DNA from: Lachnospiraceae bacterium
Lineage (GTDB): Bacteria; Bacillota; Clostridia; Lachnospirales; Lachnospiraceae
Length of the DNA stretch: 64,000 nucleotides
Assembly (NCBI GenBank): GCA_015056865.1
Contig: SVFM01000003.1
Span: forward strand, 109,915 to 173,914
Direction: 5' to 3'
This document shows positions 18,528-25,634 of this stretch, one piece after another (the first letter of the stretch is position 1; each line of letters opens with the position of its first letter). A model generated the notes under the pieces. That model had not been told where the DNA came from. It ran no database searches and saw nothing but the letters and a program-made list of their open reading frames with translations. Position numbers and translations under genes: made by a program.

Positions 18528-19799
18528 ATGAATCAATGGGTCTTTATACTCAATAATGTTGTGGTATGTATTTTTGGTGGCATATTGTCAGCGGTTTTTT
18601 GCAATACCTTGAACACACGCAAGAACCGTTGGATTTTTTGTGGCTACATAGCAACACTTCTTTTGTTGCAGGGGGGATTATATTGGATCGGAGAGGCTGA
18701 ATTTCTTCGTCGGATCTATCCGCTGATTATGCATCTGCCGCTGATTTTGATATTATATTTCCAGACAAAGAAGCTGTTGTGGTCAGCGATCGCAGTTCTT
18801 TTTGCTTATCTTTGTTGCCAGTTGCGGCGGTATTTTGCGTTATTGATCGTGGCAGTGATATCCGGCGGAGTAATGGAACAAAGTGTGATAGAGCTGGTTC
18901 TTACCTTACCGCTACTCTTATTTCTACTACGATTTGTTTCGCCAATTGTTTCTGATTTGACCAAACATCCTGTAAAAATGCAGTGGCAATTTGGGATAAT
19001 ACCGGCAATGTACTATGTTTTCGACTATATAACCGTGGTGTATACAGACCTTCTATCCAGCGGGGCTCCTGTTGTGATAGAATTTATGCCCTTTGTATGC
19101 TGTGCTGCCTATTTGGTATTTTTATCATATAATGCTATTGAAGAACGGAAACGCAGCCGACTCCAGCAGGTACAAAAGAGCCTTGAAATTCAGTTAGGAC
19201 AGTCTGTCCGGGAAATTCATGCTCTGCAGGAATCACAGGCACTGGCCAAGAGATATCGTCATGACCTGCGTCATCATCTGCAATATCTGTCCAATTGTAT
19301 CGAGAATGAGCAAAGTGAGCAGGCACAGGCTTACATCGCCGGTATATGTCGGGAAATCGAGGCCCAGAAAGTGCAGCAGTATTGTGAGAACGAAGTAGGT
19401 AATCTGGTTCTTTCTGCCTTCATGGGGCGTGCAAAAAAAGAAGGGATTGCCTTAAAAGTACGAGGTATGCTTCCGGCTTTGATCAAGTTATCAGACAGTG
19501 ATCTGTGCGTCCTTCTTTCCAATGCGCTGGAAAACGCAATAAACGCCTGTAAACCTCTTGTGCTTACAGGTAGGGATTGTACCATTGATGTGCAGTTTTA
19601 TATGAGAGAGAGCAAGTTTTTTTTACAGATAATGAACCCCTGTGAAGGTGAGGTGCGTTTTGAAAAGGGTATTCCTGTATCTGGCAGGGAAGGTCATGGA
19701 ATCGGTGTACAGAGTATCTGTGCAATTGTGCAACAGTATGGTGGGATTTGTTCTTTTTTGGTGCAGGATGGGCAGTTTATCTTGCGATTGTCCCTTTGA
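18528..19799 (+). CDS. GHKL-type sensor histidine kinase (AgrC-like)
   Basis: 423 residues. Six or seven membrane segments fill residues 1-200. A coiled linker leads to the H-box KRYRHDLRHHLQYLSN with phospho-acceptor His245. The GHKL ATPase domain contains LSNALENAINAC (N-box) and GREGHGIGVQSICAIV (G-box). The layout is that of AgrC/ComD quorum-sensing kinases. AGGAGATGATGTGTC precedes the ATG. Paired with the LytTR regulator upstream. No cognate pheromone gene is recognisable nearby. Confidence 0.92.
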   Translation: MNQWVFILNNVVVCIFGGILSAVFCNTLNTRKNRWIFCGYIATLLLLQGGLYWIGEAEFLRRIYPLIMHLPLILILYFQTKKLLWSAIAVLFAYLCCQLRRYFALLIVAVISGGVMEQSVIELVLTLPLLLFLLRFVSPIVSDLTKHPVKMQWQFGIIPAMYYVFDYITVVYTDLLSSGAPVVIEFMPFVCCAAYLVFLSYNAIEERKRSRLQQVQKSLEIQLGQSVREIHALQESQALAKRYRHDLRHHLQYLSNCIENEQSEQAQAYIAGICREIEAQKVQQYCENEVGNLVLSAFMGRAKKEGIALKVRGMLPALIKLSDSDLCVLLSNALENAINACKPLVLTGRDCTIDVQFYMRESKFFLQIMNPCEGEVRFEKGIPVSGREGHGIGVQSICAIVQQYGGICSFLVQDGQFILRLSL

Positions 19800-19807
19800 T
19801 TCAGAGT

Positions 19808-19838
19808 GTCGATTCGGGACGTTTTTGGTTCGATTCAG
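19808..19838 (+). promoter_or_regulatory. Candidate LytTR operator (direct repeats)
   Basis: TCGATTC occurs at 19809-19815 and again at 19830-19836, an exact 21-base offset, the spacing typical of AgrA-class LytTR sites. Only a CATAAT -10-like box (19871-19876) without a good -35 lies downstream, which fits activator dependence. Sequence identity to the classical AgrA half-site is weak, so this rests on geometry and context. Confidence 0.35.
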
Positions 19839-19921
19839 TCACTGCTGTTCCTTTTTGTGTCGAGGACTGTCATAATAAGTGCAAGTCAAATGACTAGAAA
19901 ATGAACGGAGGAATTGGTTCT

Positions 19922-20254
19922 ATGAAAAAATTATTTGCTATTGTTCTTGCTATGGTAATGTGCCTGTCCTTGGTTGCTTGTGGTGGCCCGGATAAGCAGA
20001 CTGCTATAGATGCCTTTAACAGCGCCAACACTGTGTATACAAAAATTGCTGTTGTGGTAAATTCTGATGCGGATTTCATCTCTGATGAGGATCTGGCAAC
20101 CTTGCTGGAGATTGCAGATGGTGTTGTTAGTTACAAGGCACTTTTGGAGAGTGATACTAAGCTTACTGAGGATCAGATCAATGAGATCGTTGCCTGGGGT
20201 GCTGATGTGGAAGAAACCGTTGGTGCAATGCTTGAAACTTACGAAATTGAATAA
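19922..20254 (+). CDS. Small lipoprotein of unknown function
   Basis: 110 residues. The signal ends LVAC with Gly-Gly after the modified cysteine, so the mature protein is lipid-anchored outside. The remainder is acidic and helix-forming (DAFNSANTVYTKIAVVVN, then two helices ending VGAMLETYEIE). No family is recognised. The start at 19922 follows GGAGGAATTGGTTCT; an in-frame ATG at 19901 is less likely. It stands between the AgrC-like kinase and a clostripain-like protease, both also envelope proteins. Confidence 0.7.
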   Translation: MKKLFAIVLAMVMCLSLVACGGPDKQTAIDAFNSANTVYTKIAVVVNSDADFISDEDLATLLEIADGVVSYKALLESDTKLTEDQINEIVAWGADVEETVGAMLETYEIE

Positions 20255-20335
20255 TTGAAAATAGTATTCCAATGTGGTATGGGAGCGGATGCGCAATTGC
20301 AGTATCCGCTTCTTGAAATTTAGAAAGGAAATTGT

Positions 20336-22303
20336 ATGAAAAAAAGAATTTTTTGTTTGCTTTTAGCAATCATAACCATTTTATCTTTAGTTGCCTGCGG
20401 AGGGGAAACAGATACTCCGGGTACGCAGGGTACCAAAGACAAGCCGGAGATTACAGATGGAAGCTGGGCAGTGTATTGGTATCTTTGTGGCAGTGATCTG
20501 GAAACCAATGGCGGTTTTGCATCCACTGACCTGCAGGAGATGATGGAAGTAACGCTTCCTGAAAATGTGAATGTAGTGATCCAGACCGGCGGTGCCAATG
20601 TGTGGCAAAATGAGTTGATGGATCCGGCAAAACTTCAACGCTGGTTATATAACAGCGAGGGTCTGAAGCTTTTGGAAGAGACGGAAACAGCCAACATGGG
20701 TGATGCCCAGACTTTGTATGATTTTCTTGCTTTTGCGGATGCCAACTATCCTGCTGACAAGGTAGCTGTTACTTTCTGGAATCACGGTGGTGGTTCGGTA
20801 AGCGGAGCAGCCTTTGATGAGATACATGGTCTGGATTCCTTGGATCTGGCTGAAATGTATCAGGCATTTGATGCGGTATGGCCTGCAAACAAGGAAAATC
20901 CGGCGCTGGAGCTGGTTGGCTTTGATACCTGCCTGATGGCTACAGTGGATGTCGCAGCAATCTTTCAAAACTTTTCCAAATATCTGGTAGCCTCTGAGGA
21001 AGTGGAGCCTGGCAACGGTTGGCTTTATTCCGGCTGGTTGGGAGAACTTGCAGCCAATCCGGACATGGAAGGAGACGATCTGGGGATTGCCATCTGCAAT
21101 ACATATTATCAGGGCTGTGAAGCTGTAGGTACTCAGGATCAGACCACTTTATCTGTAACGGATCTTACCAAACTGACTCCGTTACTTGAGGCGTATGAGT
21201 CTTTTGGAGAGGAGGCTTTTGTGGCTGCTTCTCAGGAGCCGGGCTTTTTTGCTGAGTTAGGGCGTGCTGCTGCACAGAGTGAAAATTATGGCGGCAATAC
21301 CAAGGAACAAGGTTATACCAACATGGTGGATCTGGGACACCTGGCCCGCCAGACCGCATGGATGTTGCCTTCAGCACAAGATGTTTCGGATGCATTGGAA
21401 GAATGTGTGTTATATCAGGTGGGAGGTATTTACCGCAGTGAGGCTACTGGTTTAAGCTGTTACTATTCTTACAACGGGGATATCAATGACTTCAATGGAT
21501 ACATCAATGTAGGTGCAGGTACCGCATTTAAACATCTGTATGCGTATGGGCTTACCGGCGAATTGGCAGAAGGGGGAGATGAGTACCTTGCCTCTCTGGA
21601 TATTAAAGATTTGCCCAAGATCGTTACCTTGGCAGATATGGACTGGGACGGAGCACCCTTGGATTTGAATGACGAAGGCACTGCTATTTTAAATCTGGGT
21701 CCTGAGGCAAATGATATTCTGGCCGGTATTGGATTTTCTTTGTACTATGTAGACGAGGCAAATGACCAAATGCTGCTGTTAGGCACCGATAATGATATGA
21801 CCGCTGATTGGGAAAAAGGTGTATTTTATGATAATTTCCGTGGAGTTTGGGGAGCCATTGACGGTCGCTTGGTTTACATGGAACTGTCCTTTGAAGGCGA
21901 AGACTACAACTTGTATTCCGTGCCCATACTGCTGAATGATGAGGCATACAACCTACAGGTAGCCTATGATTTCACTGCAGAAGAGTGGCACATTCTGGGA
22001 GCATCTCAGGGACTGGATGAAAGCGGCATGGCCAGCAAGGAGCTGCGTCTGTTGGAAGAGGGAGATGTGATCACCACCATTTGGAAAATGGCTTCCTACA
22101 GCGGGGATGATGAATTCCAGATGTATGAAGCGGAGGAAGTGACCGTAACTGCCAATACCGCTTTTGGGGAAGCTCCGCTGTTTGACGGAAAGTATTCTAT
22201 GGTTTTTGAAATGTGGGATGCGGCAGGAAATTACGCTTATTCCGATGCAGTTACCTTCGATTGTATGGAAGGTGAGATTATCACAACGGTATATGAGGAC
22301 TAA
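20336..22303 (+). CDS. Clostripain-family (peptidase C11) lipoprotein
   Basis: 655 residues. The lipoprotein signal ends LVAC. The caspase-like C11 fold runs from about residue 43 (WAVYWYLCGSDLET) with catalytic His150 in TFWNHGGG and Cys199 in GFDTCLMA, both in their expected context. Family members cleave after Arg or Lys and often self-process. The C-terminal third (residues 430-655) is a beta-rich extension of unknown role. AAAGGAAATTGT precedes the ATG. Being downstream of an AgrC/A-like system it may be a regulated surface protease. A terminator follows. Confidence 0.92.
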   Translation: MKKRIFCLLLAIITILSLVACGGETDTPGTQGTKDKPEITDGSWAVYWYLCGSDLETNGGFASTDLQEMMEVTLPENVNVVIQTGGANVWQNELMDPAKLQRWLYNSEGLKLLEETETANMGDAQTLYDFLAFADANYPADKVAVTFWNHGGGSVSGAAFDEIHGLDSLDLAEMYQAFDAVWPANKENPALELVGFDTCLMATVDVAAIFQNFSKYLVASEEVEPGNGWLYSGWLGELAANPDMEGDDLGIAICNTYYQGCEAVGTQDQTTLSVTDLTKLTPLLEAYESFGEEAFVAASQEPGFFAELGRAAAQSENYGGNTKEQGYTNMVDLGHLARQTAWMLPSAQDVSDALEECVLYQVGGIYRSEATGLSCYYSYNGDINDFNGYINVGAGTAFKHLYAYGLTGELAEGGDEYLASLDIKDLPKIVTLADMDWDGAPLDLNDEGTAILNLGPEANDILAGIGFSLYYVDEANDQMLLLGTDNDMTADWEKGVFYDNFRGVWGAIDGRLVYMELSFEGEDYNLYSVPILLNDEAYNLQVAYDFTAEEWHILGASQGLDESGMASKELRLLEEGDVITTIWKMASYSGDDEFQMYEAEEVTVTANTAFGEAPLFDGKYSMVFEMWDAAGNYAYSDAVTFDCMEGEIITTVYED

Positions 22304-22309
22304 TTTATA

Positions 22310-22353
22310 AAAAAGAGTGTCGGGCTTGCAAAAACAGGTCAGGCGCTCTTTTT
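22310..22353 (+). terminator. Intrinsic terminator after the clostripain gene
   Basis: AAAAAGAGTGTC (22310-22321) pairs with GGCGCTCTTTTT (22342-22353) with two G-T pairs. Confidence 0.8.
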
Positions 22354-22437
22354 GGTGTAATAAAGAGTGTTGAGGCTTGACAGCTGACCTTTTCAGGTGT
22401 ATTTTACTATTATTCAAAGTGAGTTCAGGAGGAAAGC

Positions 22438-23172
22438 ATGAGAAATTTTTTGTACCGTGCACATAGGGGTGGAGCATATTATACTCCGGAAAATACCATG
22501 ATCGCTTTCAAAGAATCCCTGAAACAAGGGTTTGCATATATCGAGACAGATCCCTGTTATACAAAGGATGGTGTGATCGTTCTTCATCATGATATGACCA
22601 TTAATCGCACATGCCGTAATAAGGACGGATCTGAGATTGAGCAGCCGTTGCGCTTGAAAGATTTAACTTATGCGCAGCTTATGGAATATGATGCAGGGAT
22701 TTATAAAGGGGAGGAGTTTAAGGGGGCCAAGATTCCCAGGCTGGAAGAATTGCTTGCCCTTGCAGAAGGGAAAGATGTTGTAATAGCCCTTGATAAGAAA
22801 ATTTCCACTGACAATATGGAACCTCTTTTTGATTTGGTGGAGAAGTATCATACCAAGGTGTGTTTCAGCTGTGAAGACACCAGAAGGATCCGGGAAATCC
22901 TTGCACGCTTTCCTGAGGCTATGATCGATTATGACGGAAATACCGGAGAGGAAGAGCTAAAAGAGATCACAGACTTGGTAAAACCGGAGAATCTGCTGGT
23001 ATGGCTTTATATGGACAAACCGAATTTTGCGTGGCTTACAGATCGGCATAAGGCTTCAAAGAAGAACTGTGAAAGGGTAAAAAGATATGCCCGGCTGGGA
23101 CTTGCCAATATCAATAATCCCTACGATATGATGGAGGCACTTGTTTTTGAACCGGATGTGGTGGAAGTGTAA
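22438..23172 (+). CDS. Glycerophosphodiester phosphodiesterase family protein
   Basis: 244 residues, no signal peptide, so probably cytosolic. TIM-barrel family signs are HRGGAYYTPENTMIAF near the N-terminus, IETDPCYTKDGVIVLHHD carrying the metal-binding Glu/Asp and the second catalytic His, and NRTCRNKDGS. Family members hydrolyse glycerophosphodiesters to glycerol-3-phosphate and an alcohol. The C-terminus (NINNPYDMMEALVFEP) is less conserved than in typical members, which read a GIMTDRP-like end. AGGAGG precedes the ATG. Stands alone behind a terminator. Confidence 0.88.
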   Translation: MRNFLYRAHRGGAYYTPENTMIAFKESLKQGFAYIETDPCYTKDGVIVLHHDMTINRTCRNKDGSEIEQPLRLKDLTYAQLMEYDAGIYKGEEFKGAKIPRLEELLALAEGKDVVIALDKKISTDNMEPLFDLVEKYHTKVCFSCEDTRRIREILARFPEAMIDYDGNTGEEELKEITDLVKPENLLVWLYMDKPNFAWLTDRHKASKKNCERVKRYARLGLANINNPYDMMEALVFEPDVVEV

Positions 23173-23252
23173 GTGATGGTCACTCTTTTAAAAGTGAATG
23201 TTTGAAAAAACAAAATAAAGAATAATAAACATTATTATTACGAATATAGAAC

Positions 23253-23281
23253 TTGTGTTCGCACGCGCTTCGTGATATAAT
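23253..23281 (+). promoter_or_regulatory. Promoter of the holin-like toxin mRNA
   Basis: TTGTGT at 23253-23258, a 17-base spacer, and TATAAT at 23276-23281 preceded by TGA (extended -10). It predicts transcript start near 23288 and a 5' leader of about 74 bases. Confidence 0.7.
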
Positions 23282-23305
23282 AATCCTAGTAGCAGCAATG
23301 CTACC

Positions 23306-23332
23306 GGCAATCGTGATACAGGGTGGTTGACC
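23306..23332 (+). repeat. 5' arm of long-range inverted repeat flanking the toxin ORF
   Basis: GGCAATCG...GGTGGTTGACC. It pairs with 23514-23538 (GGTCAACCACTCTGTGGCGATTGCC) over about 22 of 25 positions, bringing both ends of the toxin mRNA together. Such fold-back pairing is a known property of several type I toxin mRNAs. Confidence 0.75.
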
Positions 23333-23361
23333 TTCATTCTTACAGAATGGAGGTGATGCTT

Positions 23362-23451
23362 ATGAACAATAATTTCGATTTTAAAGACTTGATGTCTTTC
23401 GGAATGTTCCTCTTGGCACAGCTGACATTCATTTATTTGATATGTCACTAA
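23362..23451 (+). CDS. Putative holin-like toxin peptide (type I toxin)
   Basis: 29-residue peptide beginning MNNNFDFKDLMSFGMFLLA, with one hydrophobic segment and ending IYLICH. The DLMSFGMF-then-membrane-helix pattern matches the putative holin-like toxin family (Hol_Tox) found in Firmicutes type I toxin-antitoxin loci, which depolarise the membrane when overproduced. GGAGGTG at 23349-23355 precedes the ATG with good spacing. A CATTCT/AGAATG hairpin (23335-23349) abuts the ribosome site and may limit translation. An ATG at 23356 is in frame but too near the SD. It is too short for ordinary ORF callers. Confidence 0.82.
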   Translation: MNNNFDFKDLMSFGMFLLAQLTFIYLICH

Positions 23452-23457
23452 CATAAC

Positions 23458-23545
23458 AAAAACCTTCCCTGTACTTTGGCGAGTGAGGGGAAGGCATTTG
23501 TCATAATCTTATTGGTCAACCACTCTGTGGCGATTGCCTTTTATT
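23458..23545 (-). ncRNA. Predicted antisense RNA antitoxin
   Basis: Predicted from the promoter at 23552-23579 (minus) and a minus-strand terminator: CCTTCCCC...GGGAAGG (stem 23463-23469 with 23488-23494) followed by TTTTT at 23458-23462. The expected size is about 88 bases. It starts downstream of the toxin ORF and runs into its 3' untranslated region, covering the 3' arm of the fold-back repeat, the same convergent overlap as TxpA/RatA-type loci. Not confirmed by expression data. Confidence 0.65.
23514..23538 (+). repeat. 3' arm of long-range inverted repeat
   Basis: Partner of 23306-23332. Followed by TTTTATTAAT, so the paired end may also help end the plus transcript. Confidence 0.75.
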
Positions 23546-23551
23546 AATTAT

Positions 23552-23579
23552 ATTATATCAGAAATCAGAAGTATTACAA
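23552..23579 (-). promoter_or_regulatory. Promoter of the antisense RNA
   Basis: On the minus strand TTGTAA (23579-23574), a 16-base spacer, then TATAAT (23557-23552) preceded by TGA. It is at least as good as the toxin promoter, as expected where the antisense RNA must be in excess. Confidence 0.7.
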
Positions 23580-23608
23580 GCTAATTTTTGCGTGCACTGT
23601 TACCATAC

Positions 23609-23860
23609 TTAAGCTTTTTTGACATGTTCTTCGCCACCTTCTCCAAAATGAAAGCAAAATTGCATGGTGTTTCCTATAACAAGATTATCTGTAAGCTCGG
23701 ACACCGCAATTATTTGTCCATAAGCGTTTAACTCTGAGTGCAAATACCCACCATTATCATCAGCATATAAGCCAAGAATTTCTTCATTAAAAGCTTTTTG
23801 ATAGATATCAACAGCTTCAACGCTTCCCTTTACGTATATTTGCATTAATGTTCTTAACAT
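23609..23860 (-). pseudogene. Truncated VOC/PhnB-like protein
   Basis: 83 residues that match only the N-terminal half of PhnB/glyoxalase-like (VOC) proteins, usually about 140-150 residues: MQIYVKGSVEAVDIYQKAF, HSELNAYGQIIAVSE, MQFCFHFGEGGEEHVKKA. The frame stops exactly where the family continues with the second beta-alpha-beta unit, and no homologous continuation is seen in the remaining 60 bases before the antisense promoter. The 3' half was probably lost when neighbouring DNA, perhaps the toxin locus, arrived. It may be non-functional. Confidence 0.7.
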
Positions 23861-23910
23861 AACGTTCCCTCAAAATTTCCGGTCTTTCAAAGTGCTTCAC
23901 AACATTGATT

Positions 23911-24360
23911 TTACGGATGTAATAGAAATACCTGATTTGGATAGCCAAATTCTTCAATCATTTCATCTTCAACAAAGCCAAATTTCTTGTATAGTGCTCT
24001 TGGTGCAACCCCTTTTTCATCCTCATCTCGAAATGTTGATACACATATATCGTTTGTTCTGTCCAACTGCTCCAATGCCTTACTAAGTAAACGTGAAGCG
24101 ACTCCGTATCTTCTGTATGTAGGTGATACTCCTAAACAACAAATCATGTTACGACCTCGTGAAAATAAAAGCACACCAATGATTTTCCCATTATCATCTT
24201 TTGCACACAACGCCTGTCCTTTGCCGATAAATCGCAAAACAGTTTCTCGATGCCCCTCAATTTTTTCTTTCGTCTCTAAACCTGGGAAATTCCAACTAAT
24301 TTCTTCAACAAGACTCATCCAGTCATCAATATCAGTGTTCTTTCCAAATTGTATCATCAT
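23911..24360 (-). CDS. GNAT-family N-acetyltransferase
   Basis: 149 residues. The acetyl-CoA loop is LGVSPTYRRYGVASRLLSKAL (Q/RxxGxG/A type) around residues 75-95, followed by ICVSTFRDEDEKGVAPRALYKKFGF, the usual C-terminal signature. The ATG at 24360 follows GGAGAAAACTATT; a TTG at 24375 in frame is a worse start. The substrate is unknown. It shares orientation with the truncated VOC gene and lies in the same lower-GC stretch. Confidence 0.85.
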   Translation of the reverse strand: MMIQFGKNTDIDDWMSLVEEISWNFPGLETKEKIEGHRETVLRFIGKGQALCAKDDNGKIIGVLLFSRGRNMICCLGVSPTYRRYGVASRLLSKALEQLDRTNDICVSTFRDEDEKGVAPRALYKKFGFVEDEMIEEFGYPNQVFLLHP

Positions 24361-24552
24361 AATAGTTTTCTCCAAATTCTTATTTTACATTTTATTTTAC
24401 GCCATCTCCGGACCAAAAACAATAAGAAAACTGACACCCAAATTTATCCCACTATTCTAATCCTTTTTCTCCCCTGAACATATAACTGTCATTTTTCACC
24501 CTCTTCAGCTTCTCCCTCCCCCCCACTTTTCCTTCACTCATACGTCACTAAC

Positions 24553-24600
24553 AAAAAAGACCAATGTCACGCTCATTTTCCCGAACGTCACATCAGTCTT
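24553..24600 (-). terminator. Long-hairpin terminator, minus strand (distal)
   Basis: Arms 24557-24574 and 24583-24600 form an 18-base stem with three G-T pairs and one mismatch, followed on the minus strand by TTTTTT. It shares the core TGATGTGA with the hairpin at 24670-24708. Confidence 0.7.
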
Positions 24601-24664
24601 AATATTTCTCTTCAAAAATTCCTCGAAAATAATACCAAAAATATTACCAGATTTTCCTCAAAAT

Positions 24665-24708
24665 CAAAAAACGAATGACATAATTCTCCTAAAATCACAT
24701 CACTCGTT
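24665..24708 (-). terminator. Long-hairpin terminator, minus strand (proximal)
   Basis: Arms 24670-24685 and 24693-24708 form a 16-base stem with four G-T pairs, followed on minus by TTTTTTG. It is 75 bases after the response-regulator stop codon. Confidence 0.75.
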
Positions 24709-24782
24709 ATCTCTCAAAAATCCCATATTTACTACATTTCTCAGTAGTCATAATTGATATATCACGTTAAAAATAATATCAC

Positions 24783-25457
24783 CTATTCTTCTAGTTTATA
24801 CCCCAATCCCCATATGGTTTTGATCATTTCACCCTTTTCGCCCAGCTTACTGCGCAATTTCTTCACATGGGTGTCTATGGTCCTTGCGTCTCCGAAGTAA
24901 TCATAGTTCCACACGCTGTTGAGGATTTTTTCCCGAGAAAGGGCAATGCCTTGATTTTCAACAAAGTAGGAGAGGAGCTCAAATTCTTTGTAGCTCAGAT
25001 CAATATTTTTTCCGTCAATAGTGACCAGATGTGCTGCTTTATTGATTTCAATGCTGCCAACGCTGATAATTTCTTCTGTGGAAAGTTTGTTGGTCCTGCG
25101 CAGAATGGCTGCGATGCGGGCAACCAGGATCTTCGGACTGAAGGGCTTGGAGATGTATTCATCCACACCCAGTTGAAATCCCTGTAATTCATCACGCTCA
25201 TCACTTTTGGCTGTCAGCATGATGATGGGTACCTTGGAGTAATTTCTGATTTCTTTACACACCTGCCAGCCGTCCATGCGGGGCATCATCACGTCCAACA
25301 CGATCAGGGAAATGTCCTGCTGTTCAAAGAAAATATCCACCGCCTGTCTGCCATCTTCGGCTTCCAGCACTTGGTAATTGTTTTTTAACAGGAAATCCTT
25401 TACCAGCTTGCGCATCCTGCTCTCGTCATCTACAACCAATATCTTCAATTTATCCAT
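24783..25457 (-). CDS. OmpR-family response regulator
   Basis: 224 residues. The receiver domain has VVDDE, phospho-acceptor Asp55 in LIVLDVMMPRMDG, Thr in IMLTAKSDE and Lys in YISKPFSP. The C-terminal winged helix (residues 125-223) reads NIDLSYKEFELLSYFVENQGIALSREKIL and DARTIDTHVKKLRSKLG. GGGCTC-like purine-poor sequence lies before the ATG; AAGGGGCTCTTTAC is the probable ribosome site. The likely partner kinase is divergently transcribed from 25635, an uncommon arrangement because most such pairs form one operon. Confidence 0.93.
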   Translation of the reverse strand: MDKLKILVVDDESRMRKLVKDFLLKNNYQVLEAEDGRQAVDIFFEQQDISLIVLDVMMPRMDGWQVCKEIRNYSKVPIIMLTAKSDERDELQGFQLGVDEYISKPFSPKILVARIAAILRRTNKLSTEEIISVGSIEINKAAHLVTIDGKNIDLSYKEFELLSYFVENQGIALSREKILNSVWNYDYFGDARTIDTHVKKLRSKLGEKGEMIKTIWGLGYKLEE

Positions 25458-25576
25458 GTAAAGAGCCCCTTTCCCAGAGTATATAAATGATTATAACCAC
25501 AAAATATACTGTAACATGAAAAAGGTGTTTTTACAAATCAATAATCATGAAAAAATTGTGAACTGCGACAGTTGTG

Positions 25577-25605
25577 TTGTTGAGATGTCTCAAATGTGAT
25601 AAAAT
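25577..25605 (+). promoter_or_regulatory. Promoter of the divergent kinase with spacer palindrome
   Basis: TTGTTG at 25577-25582 and TAAAAT at 25600-25605, 17 bases apart, with TGTGA before the -10. The perfect palindrome TTGAGATGTCTCAA (25580-25593) overlaps the -35 and spacer and is a candidate operator. Confidence 0.6.
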
Positions 25606-25634
25606 AAAAAATAAGAAACAGATTGAGGTAAAAG

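Larger units (their letters stand above)
24361..24782. other. AT-rich intergenic region with two hairpin terminators
   Basis: About 420 bases without a convincing gene. It contains pyrimidine-rich tracts on plus near 24460-24530 and two long hairpins that end in T-runs on the minus strand (listed separately), probably ending the response-regulator transcript. Confidence 0.6.
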
